Assembly (NCBI GenBank): GCA_964573145.1
Contig: CAZNIM010000020.1
Span: 1 to 12,617, forward strand
Origin: PWPS01 sp964573145
GTDB lineage: Bacteria; Patescibacteriota; Minisyncoccia; Minisyncoccales; PWPS01
Reading direction: 5' to 3'
DNA length: 12,617 bases
Part shown: one piece after another, positions 5,791-12,617 of the stretch
Layout: every line of letters starts with the position of its first letter
Position numbering within the stretch: position 1 is the first letter of the stretch
The notes under the pieces: model-generated
What the model was told of the DNA's origin: nothing
Database searches by the model: none
Seen by the model: the letters and a program-made list of their open reading frames with translations, nothing else
Position numbers and translations under genes: made by a program

Positions 5791-6978
5791 GTCATTCCAA
5801 AAAGATTTCTCTCTCAACTTCTTATGGTACTTGAGCGCAAAGCGATGAGCTTCATCTCTTACCTTGATCAAGGTCTTCTTTTTTATATTTTTCTGAAGAT
5901 CCCCTATCAGTTTATTTTTGTCTCTATTTTTTCCTTTGGCTATTCCCAAAACGGGCAAATCCAGCCCTTTCTCGGATAAAACTTCTTTAGCCGCGTTAAC
6001 TTGCCCCTTGCCTCCATCGACAAGAACAATATCGGGCAACTCCCAATTTTTAGCAAATCTTCTTTCCAAAACTTCTCTCAGCATTCCGACGTCATCGCTA
6101 TTTTTAATTTTTTTAATCTTAAATTTTCTGTACTCACTTTTTTCGGGGCTGTCTCCGATAAAAACAACCATGCTTCCGGCAGCCAGTCCGCCTCCCAAAT
6201 TGGATATGTCGTACCCTTCTATTCTAACCTTTTCCCCTTCCAGCTCGGGAGGGGTTATCAGCGCCGTATCGTAAATATGCTCAATAGCTCCAATCTGCTT
6301 CTTATACTTGGCCGCCTTCTCGAACTCCTCGTTCGAACTCGCTCTCTTCATCTCCTTTTTTAAATTTTTAAGAACTTTCTTCTTTTTCCCTTCAAAAAAA
6401 AGTTCGATATTTTTTATATCTTTCATATACTCTTTCTTGTCCAAATCTCCGGCACAAGCACCCGGGCAAAGCCCTATCTGATTATAAAAACAAGGCCTTT
6501 TAATTCTCTTCAGCTGACTTTCGGTGTGGCTGTTGTATGGAAATATTCTTCTGATTATTCTCAAAGCCTGTCTGATTGCCGAAGAAGAAACAAAAGGGCC
6601 GAAAACCGCCCTCCCCTTCTTCTCTTCTCTACCCCTTTTTAGCACTACCCTGGGATACTTTTCATCGGTTATAACGACATAAAGAAAACTCTTGTCATCT
6701 TTTTGCTTTATATTGAAAAAAGGCTCATATCTTTTTATCAGTTTGGCCTCCAATATAAGAGCCTCTATTACCGTTTCGGTAATTTTAAAATCTATATCCA
6801 CCACCTTTTCGGCCACTTTTTTAGCTCTCGGATCAGCCGATTCCAAAAAATAACTTTTTACCCTCTTCTTTAAATTACCCGCTTTTCCGATATATATTAT
6901 CTCTTCTTTCTTATCCTTAAAAATATAAACACCGGGCTTTTGAGGTAGTTCTTCAATTTTCTTTTCTATCTTCTCCAT
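5785..6978 (-). CDS. uvrC: UvrC excinuclease subunit, short form without C-terminal HhH region
   Basis: UvrC makes both incisions around a lesion once UvrB is loaded. Domains in order: the N-terminal GIY-YIG nuclease for the 3' cut (GVYIF at 16-20, YIGKAGNLKKRV at 29-40, EALILEAKLIKRYEPFFN at 72-89); the conserved cysteine segment RPCFYNQIGLCPGAC (Cys163, 171, 175); the UVR domain that binds UvrB (about 202-236, NEEFEKAAKYKKQIGAIE); and the RNase H-like nuclease for the 5' cut, with the acidic/His triad positions Asp257 (GYDISN), Asp321 (LVDGGKGQ) and His378 (DEAHRFA). The protein stops at 397, right after the RNase H domain. Typical UvrC has about 600 residues and ends in tandem helix-hairpin-helix motifs, absent here. 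The region after the stop encodes a different protein in another frame, so this is not a simple frameshift. Start ATG 6978. Confidence 0.94.
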   Translation of the reverse strand: MEKIEKKIEELPQKPGVYIFKDKKEEIIYIGKAGNLKKRVKSYFLESADPRAKKVAEKVVDIDFKITETVIEALILEAKLIKRYEPFFNIKQKDDKSFLYVVITDEKYPRVVLKRGREEKKGRAVFGPFVSSSAIRQALRIIRRIFPYNSHTESQLKRIKRPCFYNQIGLCPGACAGDLDKKEYMKDIKNIELFFEGKKKKVLKNLKKEMKRASSNEEFEKAAKYKKQIGAIEHIYDTALITPPELEGEKVRIEGYDISNLGGGLAAGSMVVFIGDSPEKSEYRKFKIKKIKNSDDVGMLREVLERRFAKNWELPDIVLVDGGKGQVNAAKEVLSEKGLDLPVLGIAKGKNRDKNKLIGDLQKNIKKKTLIKVRDEAHRFALKYHKKLREKSFWNDF

Positions 6979-6985
6979 TTTTCAA

Positions 6986-7014
6986 TTGACAAATAGTTAT
7001 CGATTAATTATATT
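6986..7014 (+). promoter_or_regulatory. Near-consensus promoter of the plus-strand helical-repeat gene 1, overlapping the uvrC promoter
   Basis: TTGACA (6986-6991), a 17-base spacer and TATATT (7009-7014) make a strong plus-strand promoter. On the minus strand a perfect TATAAT (7007-7012) points at uvrC and shares its bases with this -10, so the two divergent promoters cannot be occupied at the same time. The uvrC-side -35 is not clear. Confidence 0.7.
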
Positions 7015-7039
7015 TTATACCGACTCACAAAAATAAGAA

Positions 7040-7045
7040 AGGAGA
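7040..7045 (+). promoter_or_regulatory. Shine-Dalgarno site deciding the TTG start of helical-repeat gene 1
   Basis: AGGAGA ends 7 bases before the TTG at 7053. This is the clearest ribosome binding site in the window and supports the non-ATG start. Confidence 0.8.
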
Positions 7046-7052
7046 TGTTAGC

Positions 7053-7382
7053 TTGACTGCATTTAAAAAGATACCTTATGAAGATACGAAGGATCACAAA
7101 CTTTACTTGGAAGCGATGGTTCAGATTGCCGTAGCAAAAAAAACGAAGAAAGAAAACGATTTCAAGTTGGCTTTACGCATCACCGAAGAGATTGAAGATG
7201 ACTGGCGCCGAGTCGAGTCCTTGAGAACTATAGCTTCCGCTCTTATAGAGGCCGAAGAAATAGACTGGGCTCTTCTTTTAACCGAAAGGATGGATCCTTA
7301 TCGAAGGGCGCAAATAACGGCAAAGATAGCTAAAAAAGAAACCGGAAGCATAGAAGAAGCGATGAAAAAAATGAATAACTGA
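7053..7382 (+). CDS. Small helical-repeat (TPR-like) protein 1, unknown function
   Basis: This 109-residue soluble acidic protein belongs to no named family I recognise. It appears all-helical, with about three units of a 32-36 residue helix-turn-helix repeat. They begin near YLEAMVQIAVAKKTK, near VESLRTIASALIEAEEIDWALLLTE and near AQITAKIAKKETGSIEEAM. The pattern alternates A..IA..L and D.AL...E.I....RR, as in TPR/solenoid proteins. It aligns along its length with the protein at 7498-7908 (for example LALRITEEIEDDWRR against RALEMAEKIESEVRR, and ITAKIAKK against MLAEIAKK). It starts with TTG behind a strong AGGAGA site. It has its own near-consensus promoter and an intrinsic terminator, so it is a single-gene unit and probably well expressed. 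It lies divergent to uvrC. Protein-protein interaction is the likely mode of action, but that is inference. Confidence 0.85.
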   Translation: MTAFKKIPYEDTKDHKLYLEAMVQIAVAKKTKKENDFKLALRITEEIEDDWRRVESLRTIASALIEAEEIDWALLLTERMDPYRRAQITAKIAKKETGSIEEAMKKMNN

Positions 7383-7407
7383 TATTTGCGAGTCAAACGT
7401 TTAACCG

Positions 7408-7433
7408 GAGCCGGGAAAATCCCGGTTCTTTTT
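7408..7433 (+). terminator. Intrinsic terminator after helical-repeat gene 1
   Basis: GAGCCGGGA (7408-7416) pairs with TCCCGGTTC (7420-7428; 9 pairs, one G-U) around an AAA loop and is followed by five T (7429-7433). It lies 25 bases after the stop codon. Confidence 0.85.
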
Positions 7434-7434
7434 A

Positions 7435-7462
7435 TTGACATAAAGGGCAGAATATGTATAAT
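7435..7462 (+). promoter_or_regulatory. Consensus promoter of helical-repeat gene 2
   Basis: TTGACA (7435-7440) and TATAAT (7457-7462) are both perfect, with a 16-base spacer. The -35 begins two bases after the T-run of the preceding terminator. This is the best promoter match in the window. Confidence 0.85.
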
Positions 7463-7497
7463 TTAAGCCTGATCATTTACAGAAAGGGGGGTTTTAA

Positions 7498-7908
7498 GTG
7501 GAAAGCATCTTTATCAGAACTGAAATTGAAGATGACGGGTCAAAGTCACATAAAATGTATGAGACCGTTCAGTGGTTGATTGAAACGGCGGAAGTAAGTG
7601 ATTCGATTTACGACCTGGAAAGAGCCTTGGAAATGGCCGAAAAAATAGAAAGCGAGGTCAGAAGACGAGCGGCTTTTCTGGACATAGCTTACGCTATGCT
7701 CCAATTCAATCAGTTTGATCGAAGTGTGCAGATAGTCGAAAGACACATTGAAGACAGTTACTTGGCCGCATTAATGCTGGCCGAGATTGCTAAAAAAACC
7801 GAAAGGAGAAAGTATCTGGAGCGAGCGGTAAGTAAAGCGAGTGAACTTCAGCACGACTGGTTATGGAAATACACTCTGAAGATAATAATCGACTATAACA
7901 CGAAGTAG
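7498..7908 (+). CDS. Small helical-repeat (TPR-like) protein 2, paralogue of the preceding gene
   Basis: This 136-residue all-helical soluble protein shares the repeat pattern of the gene at 7053-7382. Units begin near MYETVQWLIETAEVSDSIYDLERALEMAEKI, near RAAFLDIAYAMLQFNQFDRSVQIVE, and near AALMLAEIAKKTERRKYLERAVSKA, and a final helix pair (HDWLWKYTLKIIID) makes it longer than its paralogue. It has no signal peptide, membrane segment or catalytic motif. The start is GTG at 7498, supported by AAAGGGGGG (7483-7491) six bases upstream. It has its own consensus promoter and shares a terminator with the convergent uvrA gene. The gene pair arose by duplication and has diverged well beyond simple recent copying, yet both copies keep separate strong expression signals. 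Function unknown; an alpha-solenoid scaffold or binding protein is the likeliest class. Confidence 0.85.
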   Translation: MESIFIRTEIEDDGSKSHKMYETVQWLIETAEVSDSIYDLERALEMAEKIESEVRRRAAFLDIAYAMLQFNQFDRSVQIVERHIEDSYLAALMLAEIAKKTERRKYLERAVSKASELQHDWLWKYTLKIIIDYNTK

Positions 7909-7912
7909 GATC

Positions 7913-7938
7913 AAAAGCCGGGATAAATCTCGGCTTTT
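7913..7938. terminator. Bidirectional intrinsic terminator between helical-repeat gene 2 and uvrA
   Basis: AAAAGCCG (7913-7920) pairs with CGGCTTTT (7931-7938), and the inner bases GGAT/ATCT extend the stem. T-runs flank it on both strands, so it can end the plus-strand gene (stop at 7908) and the convergent uvrA. It overlaps the uvrA stop codon (7937-7939). Confidence 0.8.
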
Positions 7939-10450
7939 AAATTATCTTTCTTAAAAATTGAGCCGTTTTGCTCCTCTTTTTTGATTTAATTTCTTCCGGC
8001 GTTCCCGTGACCACTATCTCTCCTCCGTTCTCTCCTCCTCCGGGACCGAGATCGATTATATAGTCGGCCGATTTAATAATTTCCAAATTATGCTCGATCA
8101 CCACTACCGAATTCCCCCTGTTTACCAAAGTCTGCAGGACTTTAATTAACTTTCGAACGTCTTCGTAGTGAAGTCCGACCGTCGGTTCATCCAAAATATA
8201 AAGGGTGTTGCGGGTATCTTTTCTTGCCAATTCGGATGACAGCTTTACTCTTTGCGCTTCTCCTCCGGAAAGTGTCGGGGCCGGCTGACCCAAAGTTAAA
8301 TAACCCAAGCCGACATCATATAGAATCTTTAATTTTCTATGCATCCAGGGGGTATCTTCAAAAAATTCCATCGCCTCCTCAATTGTCATACTCAAAACTT
8401 CGTATATATTTTTTCCCCGATACTCGACTTCCAAAGTTTCATTGTTGAACCTTTTTCCCTGACAACTGTCGCAAGTCACTTTAACAGTCGGCAAGAAGTG
8501 CATTTCAACCGATATATGACCGTATCCGTTACAATTTTCACAACGACCCCCTTTGGTATTGAAGCTGAATCTACCCTTATCCCATCCCCTCATCTTCGCT
8601 TCCGGAGTCCAGGAAAAAAGATTTCTGATATCCGTCCAGGCACTCACATAAGTTCCGGGAGTCGACCTGGGCGTCCTTCCGATCGGTGATTGGTCAATAT
8701 TTATCACTTTATCGATATATTCAATACCCTTTATTTCACTGAATTTACCGGTCTTTTTATCCGCTCCGTGTAAAGTGTTGGAGAGATGCTTATAAAGGGT
8801 TTCATTAATCAGTGAAGACTTTCCCGATCCGGAAACACCGGTTACGGTAACGAATCTCTTCAGCGGTATATCAACATTCAAGTTCTTTAAATTGTTCATT
8901 GAAGCTCCTCTGATTCGCAATTTCGGGGTGCTCGACTTAACGCTTCTTCTTTCTTTCGGGACCGGAATATTCTTTTCTCTTCGCAGATATTTTAAAGTTA
9001 AAGAATCTTCTTCTTCATCTTCCAAGATCTCCGGTAGATCTCCCGAAGCGACTATATTCCCACCATGAACACCGGCTCCGGGACCGAAATCAACCAGGTG
9101 ATCGGAGGCAAATATTGTCTCTTCATCATGCTCGACAACCACTATCGTATTTCCTTTATCTCTTAACTCTTTTAAAGTCTTTATCAGTCTCGCATTATCG
9201 TGTTGATGAAGTCCGATAGTCGGTTCGTCAAGAATATAAAGAGTGCCGACCAGCCCCGATCCGACCTGTGAGGCGAGACGTATTCTTTGCGCCTCTCCAC
9301 CGGAAAGAGTTCCCGCCTCTCTGTGTAGGGTTAGGTAATCGAGGCCGATATCAAGTAAAAATCCGACTCTTTGATTTATCTCTCTGAGAGGCGCTTTGGC
9401 AATTTGCATCTCCGAATCGGTCAAATCATCATCCAATTCGGAAAAAAATAGTGCCGCTTTATCGATCTTCATCTCGGTCACTTCCATAATATTTTTACCG
9501 TCGAGCAGTATACTTAACGCTTCCGGCCTCAATCTTTTCCCTTTACACTTACTACAGATCTTATCCGATCTTTTATCTTCTCTACCGATTCCTTTACATT
9601 CGGGACAAGCTCCGTACGGACTGTTAAAAGAAAAGAGTCTCGGCTCTATTGTCGGATAAGCAAAATTACATATCGGACAAGATAACTTTTCTGAAAAAAC
9701 AAACTCACTTTTGGTCGGTTCGATCAAAAGTTGAAGAGATCCCTCCCCCTTTGAAAGAGCGGTTTCAACGGCTTCAACGACCCTCATTCTATTTTCTTTC
9801 TCCTCAAAATCGATTTCGGCCGGAATTCGATCGATTACTATCGATATCTCGTGTTTCTTATTTTTCTCCAAAACGACTCTTTCACGTAAAGATTTGAACT
9901 TTCCGTCAATTCGAGCCTCGGCGAATCCTTGATTTAAAAAGTCATAAAGTAGTTGATAGTACTCTCCTTTTCTACCTCTGACCACCTCGGCCATTACTAT
10001 TATTTCGTCTCCTTCATCCGATATCTTAATTATCGAATCAACCATCTCGGTAACACTCATCGGTTGGATTTTCCTTCCACAGTCAGGGCAGTGCGGAACT
10101 CCCAAACGAGCAAAAAGAACTCTCATAAAATCATAAATCTCGGTGATTGTCGCCACCGTTGAGCGTGGATTTCTGGAATGTGCTTTCTGGTCTATGGCGA
10201 TTGCCGGAGAAAGCCCTTCTATTTCATCAACCTCCGGTTTACTCATTCTATTCAAAAATTGACGAGCGTAAGAAGAGAGCGATTCAACATATCTTCTTTG
10301 TCCTTCGGCAAAAATAGTATCGAATGCTAATGATGATTTTCCCGATCCGGAGACGCCGGTAAAAACCGTCATCTTATTGCGTGGTATCTCCAGATCAATG
10401 TCCTTCAAATTATGTTGGTTGGCACCTTTAATCGTTATCTTTTTTTTCAT
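7937..10450 (-). CDS. uvrA: UvrA excinuclease ATPase, short form
   Basis: UvrA is the damage-sensing ABC ATPase dimer that loads UvrB on DNA. Both ABC modules are complete: Walker A GVSGSGKSS at 32-40 and 538-546, signatures TLSGGEAQR at 381-389 and LSGGEAQR at 728-735, and Walker B YILDEPT at 405-411 and 751-757. The UvrB-binding insert after Cys121/Cys124 (about 121-255) is present, as are the zinc cysteines 258/261...282/285 and 637/640...660/663. Length is 837, against about 940 in E. coli. The shortfall is one block: after GACPECKGIG (280-289) the sequence goes in about ten residues to CSKCKGKRLRPEA, where the usual protein has an insertion of roughly 100 residues. The ATG at 10450 lies inside the end of uvrB (23-base overlap), so translation is probably coupled. 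It ends in a terminator shared with the convergent gene. Confidence 0.97.
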   Translation of the reverse strand: MKKKITIKGANQHNLKDIDLEIPRNKMTVFTGVSGSGKSSLAFDTIFAEGQRRYVESLSSYARQFLNRMSKPEVDEIEGLSPAIAIDQKAHSRNPRSTVATITEIYDFMRVLFARLGVPHCPDCGRKIQPMSVTEMVDSIIKISDEGDEIIVMAEVVRGRKGEYYQLLYDFLNQGFAEARIDGKFKSLRERVVLEKNKKHEISIVIDRIPAEIDFEEKENRMRVVEAVETALSKGEGSLQLLIEPTKSEFVFSEKLSCPICNFAYPTIEPRLFSFNSPYGACPECKGIGREDKRSDKICSKCKGKRLRPEALSILLDGKNIMEVTEMKIDKAALFFSELDDDLTDSEMQIAKAPLREINQRVGFLLDIGLDYLTLHREAGTLSGGEAQRIRLASQVGSGLVGTLYILDEPTIGLHQHDNARLIKTLKELRDKGNTIVVVEHDEETIFASDHLVDFGPGAGVHGGNIVASGDLPEILEDEEEDSLTLKYLRREKNIPVPKERRSVKSSTPKLRIRGASMNNLKNLNVDIPLKRFVTVTGVSGSGKSSLINETLYKHLSNTLHGADKKTGKFSEIKGIEYIDKVINIDQSPIGRTPRSTPGTYVSAWTDIRNLFSWTPEAKMRGWDKGRFSFNTKGGRCENCNGYGHISVEMHFLPTVKVTCDSCQGKRFNNETLEVEYRGKNIYEVLSMTIEEAMEFFEDTPWMHRKLKILYDVGLGYLTLGQPAPTLSGGEAQRVKLSSELARKDTRNTLYILDEPTVGLHYEDVRKLIKVLQTLVNRGNSVVVIEHNLEIIKSADYIIDLGPGGGENGGEIVVTGTPEEIKSKKRSKTAQFLRKII

Positions 10451-12422
10451 CTTTTTTCTTTTCTAAAGCTTTAATTTCATCTCTAAGGAGAGCGGCCAAT
10501 TCAAAATTCAAATCTTTGGCCGCCGCCCTCATCTCTTTTTCTTTTTTCTTAATAAGTTTTTGATAATCTTTTTCCGCATCGGGCAGAACTTTATTTTCCA
10601 AATCCAGAGCTTTTTCCGCCGGAGTTATATCGCTGATCTTCTTGACAATTGTTTTCGGAGTTATGCCGTGCTTTTTATTGTATTCAATCTGCTTCTTTCT
10701 TCTCCTCTTGGTAACCTTAACCGCCCTCTCCACCGATCCGGTTATCTTATCAGCATAAAGTAAAACTTCTCCCTCTTCATTTCTGGCCGCCCGCCCCATC
10801 GTCTGAATTAAAGTGGTTTCACTTCTCAAAAATCCTTCTTGATCCGCATCGAGAATCGCCACTAAAGAAACTTCGGGTAGGTCCAGTCCTTCTCTGAGCA
10901 AGTTAACTCCGACTATCACGTCTATCTCTCCTTTTCTCAGCCGAGTCAATATCTTCACCCGATCAAAAGACTCAATATCACTATGAAGATAAGAAACTTC
11001 GATACCTTCCTCTTCTTCCAAATATTCGGTTAAGTCTTCGGCCATCTTTTTGGTCAGGGTGGTAACCAAAGCTCTATCGCCTTTTTCCACCGTCTCTTTC
11101 AATCGCGGAATCAAATCCTTAATCTGAGTCCTGGCCGGTCTTATCGTCACCTTCGGATCGACCAAGCCGGTCGGCCTTATTATCTGCTTAACGATCTGCT
11201 CGCTCCTCTCCAGCTCATAATCAGCCGGGGTTGCCGACGTATACAGTACTTGGCTAACCTTTTTTTCAAACTCATTTAATTTAAGTGGTCTATTTTCCAA
11301 AGCCGACGGCAATCGAAAACCGCCCTCTATAAGATGCTCTTTCCTCGACTTGTTGCCGGCATACATCCCTCTGATTTGCGGTATCGTTATATGTGATTCG
11401 TCGACGACGGTCAAAAAATCATCCGGAAAATAATCCAAAAGTGAAGCCGGCGTATCTCCGGGATCTCTTCCCGAAAGATGCATCGTATAATTCTCTATCC
11501 CGTGACAAAACCCTCTTTCTCTTATCTTGGCGATGTCTTCTCTGGTTCTTTGCTCAATCCGCTCCGCCTCCAAAAGCATGTCCCTCTTCTCAAAATATTT
11601 TATTCTTTCTTCGAGCTCCTTCTCGATTCCTTCCAAGGCTTTTTTAATCTTTTTTTCACTGGAGACGTAGTGTCTGACCGGTGAAACGTTTATAATATCC
11701 ACCTCCGGAGTTTCTCCGGGAATAAACCCTTCAACCGGATCAACTTTATAAATCTTTTTTATCGTTCCCCTATCGATTTCAATATCATAAATGATATCTT
11801 CGTTGGTCGGCATAATTTGAAAATTTTCTCCCCTGACCCTGAACTTTCCTTTCTCCAAAACCGAAGGAGTTCGCTCCAGCTGCATCTTTAGAAGAGTCTT
11901 TATCAATTTTTCTTTTCCGATCTCCTCCCCCTTCTCCAAAGTTAATATGTTGTCCAGATACTCTTTAGGAAGACCCAAGTCATAAATACAAGAAACGGAG
12001 GCGACCACTATCACGTCACTTCTGGTCAAAAGATCGGTTGTAGTTTTGTGCCTGAGGCGATCAATCTCTTCATTTATCATCGCCTCTTTTCGTATATAGG
12101 TATCGGTCGATTTTATATAAGCTTCGGGCTGGTAATAATCATAATAAGAAACAAAATAATGAACCGCATTTTCGGGAAACACCTCTCTGAATTCATTACA
12201 AAGCTGGGCGGCTAAAGTCTTGTTGTGGCTGACAATCAAAGTCGGTCTTTGCACCTTCTCAATAACATTGGCCACCGTAAAGGTCTTTCCCGATCCGGTG
12301 ATTCCCAAAAGGGTTTGATCACTAAGACCACTTCTTACTCCATCGGTAAGTTTTTTAATCGCCTCGGGCTGATCGCCGGCCGGGTCGAACTTTGATTTTA
12401 ATTTAAATTTTCTATCTATCAT
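10428..12422 (-). CDS. uvrB: UvrB excinuclease subunit (DNA helicase-like)
   Basis: UvrB verifies the lesion and recruits UvrC. The 664-residue length is close to the usual 670. Motifs: Walker A GITGSGKT at 40-47; the beta-hairpin that inserts between the strands, starting YYDYYQPEAYIKSTDTYIRKE at 93-113; helicase motif II DESH at 341-344; YTSATP (394-399); the C-terminal helicase motifs GVNLLREGLDLPEVSLV and QTMGRAARN; and a C-terminal UVR domain (about 620-655, KEKEMRAAAKDLNFELAALLRDEI) for UvrC contact. It starts at ATG 12422, with AAAAGG directly abutting the ATG, closer than a normal Shine-Dalgarno spacing. It is first in the uvrB-uvrA operon, behind two candidate promoters and a leader hairpin. 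No oddity in the protein itself. Confidence 0.97.
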   Translation of the reverse strand: MIDRKFKLKSKFDPAGDQPEAIKKLTDGVRSGLSDQTLLGITGSGKTFTVANVIEKVQRPTLIVSHNKTLAAQLCNEFREVFPENAVHYFVSYYDYYQPEAYIKSTDTYIRKEAMINEEIDRLRHKTTTDLLTRSDVIVVASVSCIYDLGLPKEYLDNILTLEKGEEIGKEKLIKTLLKMQLERTPSVLEKGKFRVRGENFQIMPTNEDIIYDIEIDRGTIKKIYKVDPVEGFIPGETPEVDIINVSPVRHYVSSEKKIKKALEGIEKELEERIKYFEKRDMLLEAERIEQRTREDIAKIRERGFCHGIENYTMHLSGRDPGDTPASLLDYFPDDFLTVVDESHITIPQIRGMYAGNKSRKEHLIEGGFRLPSALENRPLKLNEFEKKVSQVLYTSATPADYELERSEQIVKQIIRPTGLVDPKVTIRPARTQIKDLIPRLKETVEKGDRALVTTLTKKMAEDLTEYLEEEEGIEVSYLHSDIESFDRVKILTRLRKGEIDVIVGVNLLREGLDLPEVSLVAILDADQEGFLRSETTLIQTMGRAARNEEGEVLLYADKITGSVERAVKVTKRRRKKQIEYNKKHGITPKTIVKKISDITPAEKALDLENKVLPDAEKDYQKLIKKKEKEMRAAAKDLNFELAALLRDEIKALEKKKDEKKDND

Positions 12423-12442
12423 CCTTTTAACATCTAAAGAGG

Positions 12443-12464
12443 CCCCTCATTTAATGAGTAAGGG
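12443..12464 (-). promoter_or_regulatory. Hairpin in the uvrB leader
   Basis: Inverted arms CTCAT (12446-12450) and ATGAG (12454-12458) around TTA, plus CCC (12443-12445) with GGG (12462-12464) across a 3-base bulge, form a leader hairpin between the predicted uvrB transcription start and the ATG. No T-run follows on either strand, so it is not an intrinsic terminator. It could affect translation or RNA stability. Confidence 0.4.
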
Positions 12465-12479
12465 GTCGGTGTAATCGTT

Positions 12480-12507
12480 ATTATACTCTTTAAGCTTAAA
12501 TTAACAA
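12480..12507 (-). promoter_or_regulatory. Proximal putative promoter of uvrB-uvrA, with a palindromic spacer
   Basis: On the minus strand TTGTTA (12502-12507) and a perfect TATAAT (12480-12485) are 16 bases apart. The spacer contains a perfect 12-base palindrome TTTAAGCTTAAA (12489-12500), a possible operator. The leader to the ATG would be about 50 bases. Confidence 0.6.
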
Positions 12508-12532
12508 CCCGAAGAGCTTATTAATAATGATT

Positions 12533-12571
12533 ACTGCTTAGCAGTTTAAAGGTTATTTGATCAAAAGTCAA
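12533..12571 (-). promoter_or_regulatory. Distal putative promoter upstream of uvrB, with two inverted repeats
   Basis: On the minus strand TTGACT (12566-12571), a 17-base spacer and TAAACT (12543-12548) match the consensus at 5/6 and 4/6. The perfect palindrome TTTGATCAAA (12556-12565) fills most of the spacer. The inverted repeat ACTGC-TTA-GCAGT (12533-12545) overlaps the -10 and probable start site, where a repressor would block initiation. Bases 12572-12617 show nothing I can interpret. Confidence 0.4.
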
Positions 12572-12617
12572 CTTCACTCGGATTGTTGTTTTTAAGAACC
12601 AGACCTCAAGAATCACC

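Overview
This window most likely comes from a Candidate Phyla Radiation (Patescibacteria, Parcubacteria-like) bacterium. The support is indirect. UvrA and UvrC are much shorter than usual, several proteins are small and stripped down, most minus-strand genes lack a clear Shine-Dalgarno site, there is a type IV pilin-like protein and a large glycine-rich surface protein, and the three tRNA genes do not encode CCA. TGA is used as a normal stop (def, and the gene ending at 7382), so the UGA-as-glycine code of Gracilibacteria/Absconditabacteria does not apply. This placement is inference, not identification. The window is a scaffold piece with a 100-base run of N at 1296-1395.

Layout. (1) 1-3547, all minus strand: a compact cluster def -> pcm -> mltG with overlapping genes, then the assembly gap, then the body of a glycine-rich protein with Ig-like domains that runs off the left edge. 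(2) 3548-4475: a type IV pilin-like gene behind a structured leader that holds an intrinsic-terminator-like hairpin. (3) 4475-4935: no protein gene, but two tandem, folded and covarying repeat elements, a decayed third copy and REP-like palindromes. (4) 4944-5435: a tRNA-Tyr / tRNA-Thr / rpmG / tRNA-Trp operon with its own promoter. rpmG (57 codons) is a real gene. (5) 5457-6978: a small membrane protein and a short uvrC. (6) 7053-7908: the only plus-strand genes, two paralogous small helical-repeat proteins, each with a near-consensus promoter and strong ribosome binding site. (7) 7937-12422: uvrB and uvrA, overlapping by 23 bases, behind an intergenic region with two candidate promoters whose spacers contain palindromes.

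How the genes work together. UvrA, UvrB and UvrC, the whole bacterial nucleotide excision repair nuclease, are encoded within 6.6 kb on one strand, interrupted only by the plus-strand pair. def, pcm and mltG serve N-terminal processing, protein-damage handling and peptidoglycan release. The pilin and the glycine-rich protein point to the cell surface. The tRNA/rpmG operon matches the ancestral bacterial arrangement that normally leads into secE-nusG, but here it leads into the structured repeats. The most interesting parts are the covarying tandem elements (4637-4934), the paired solenoid genes between uvrC and uvrA, and the pilin leader.
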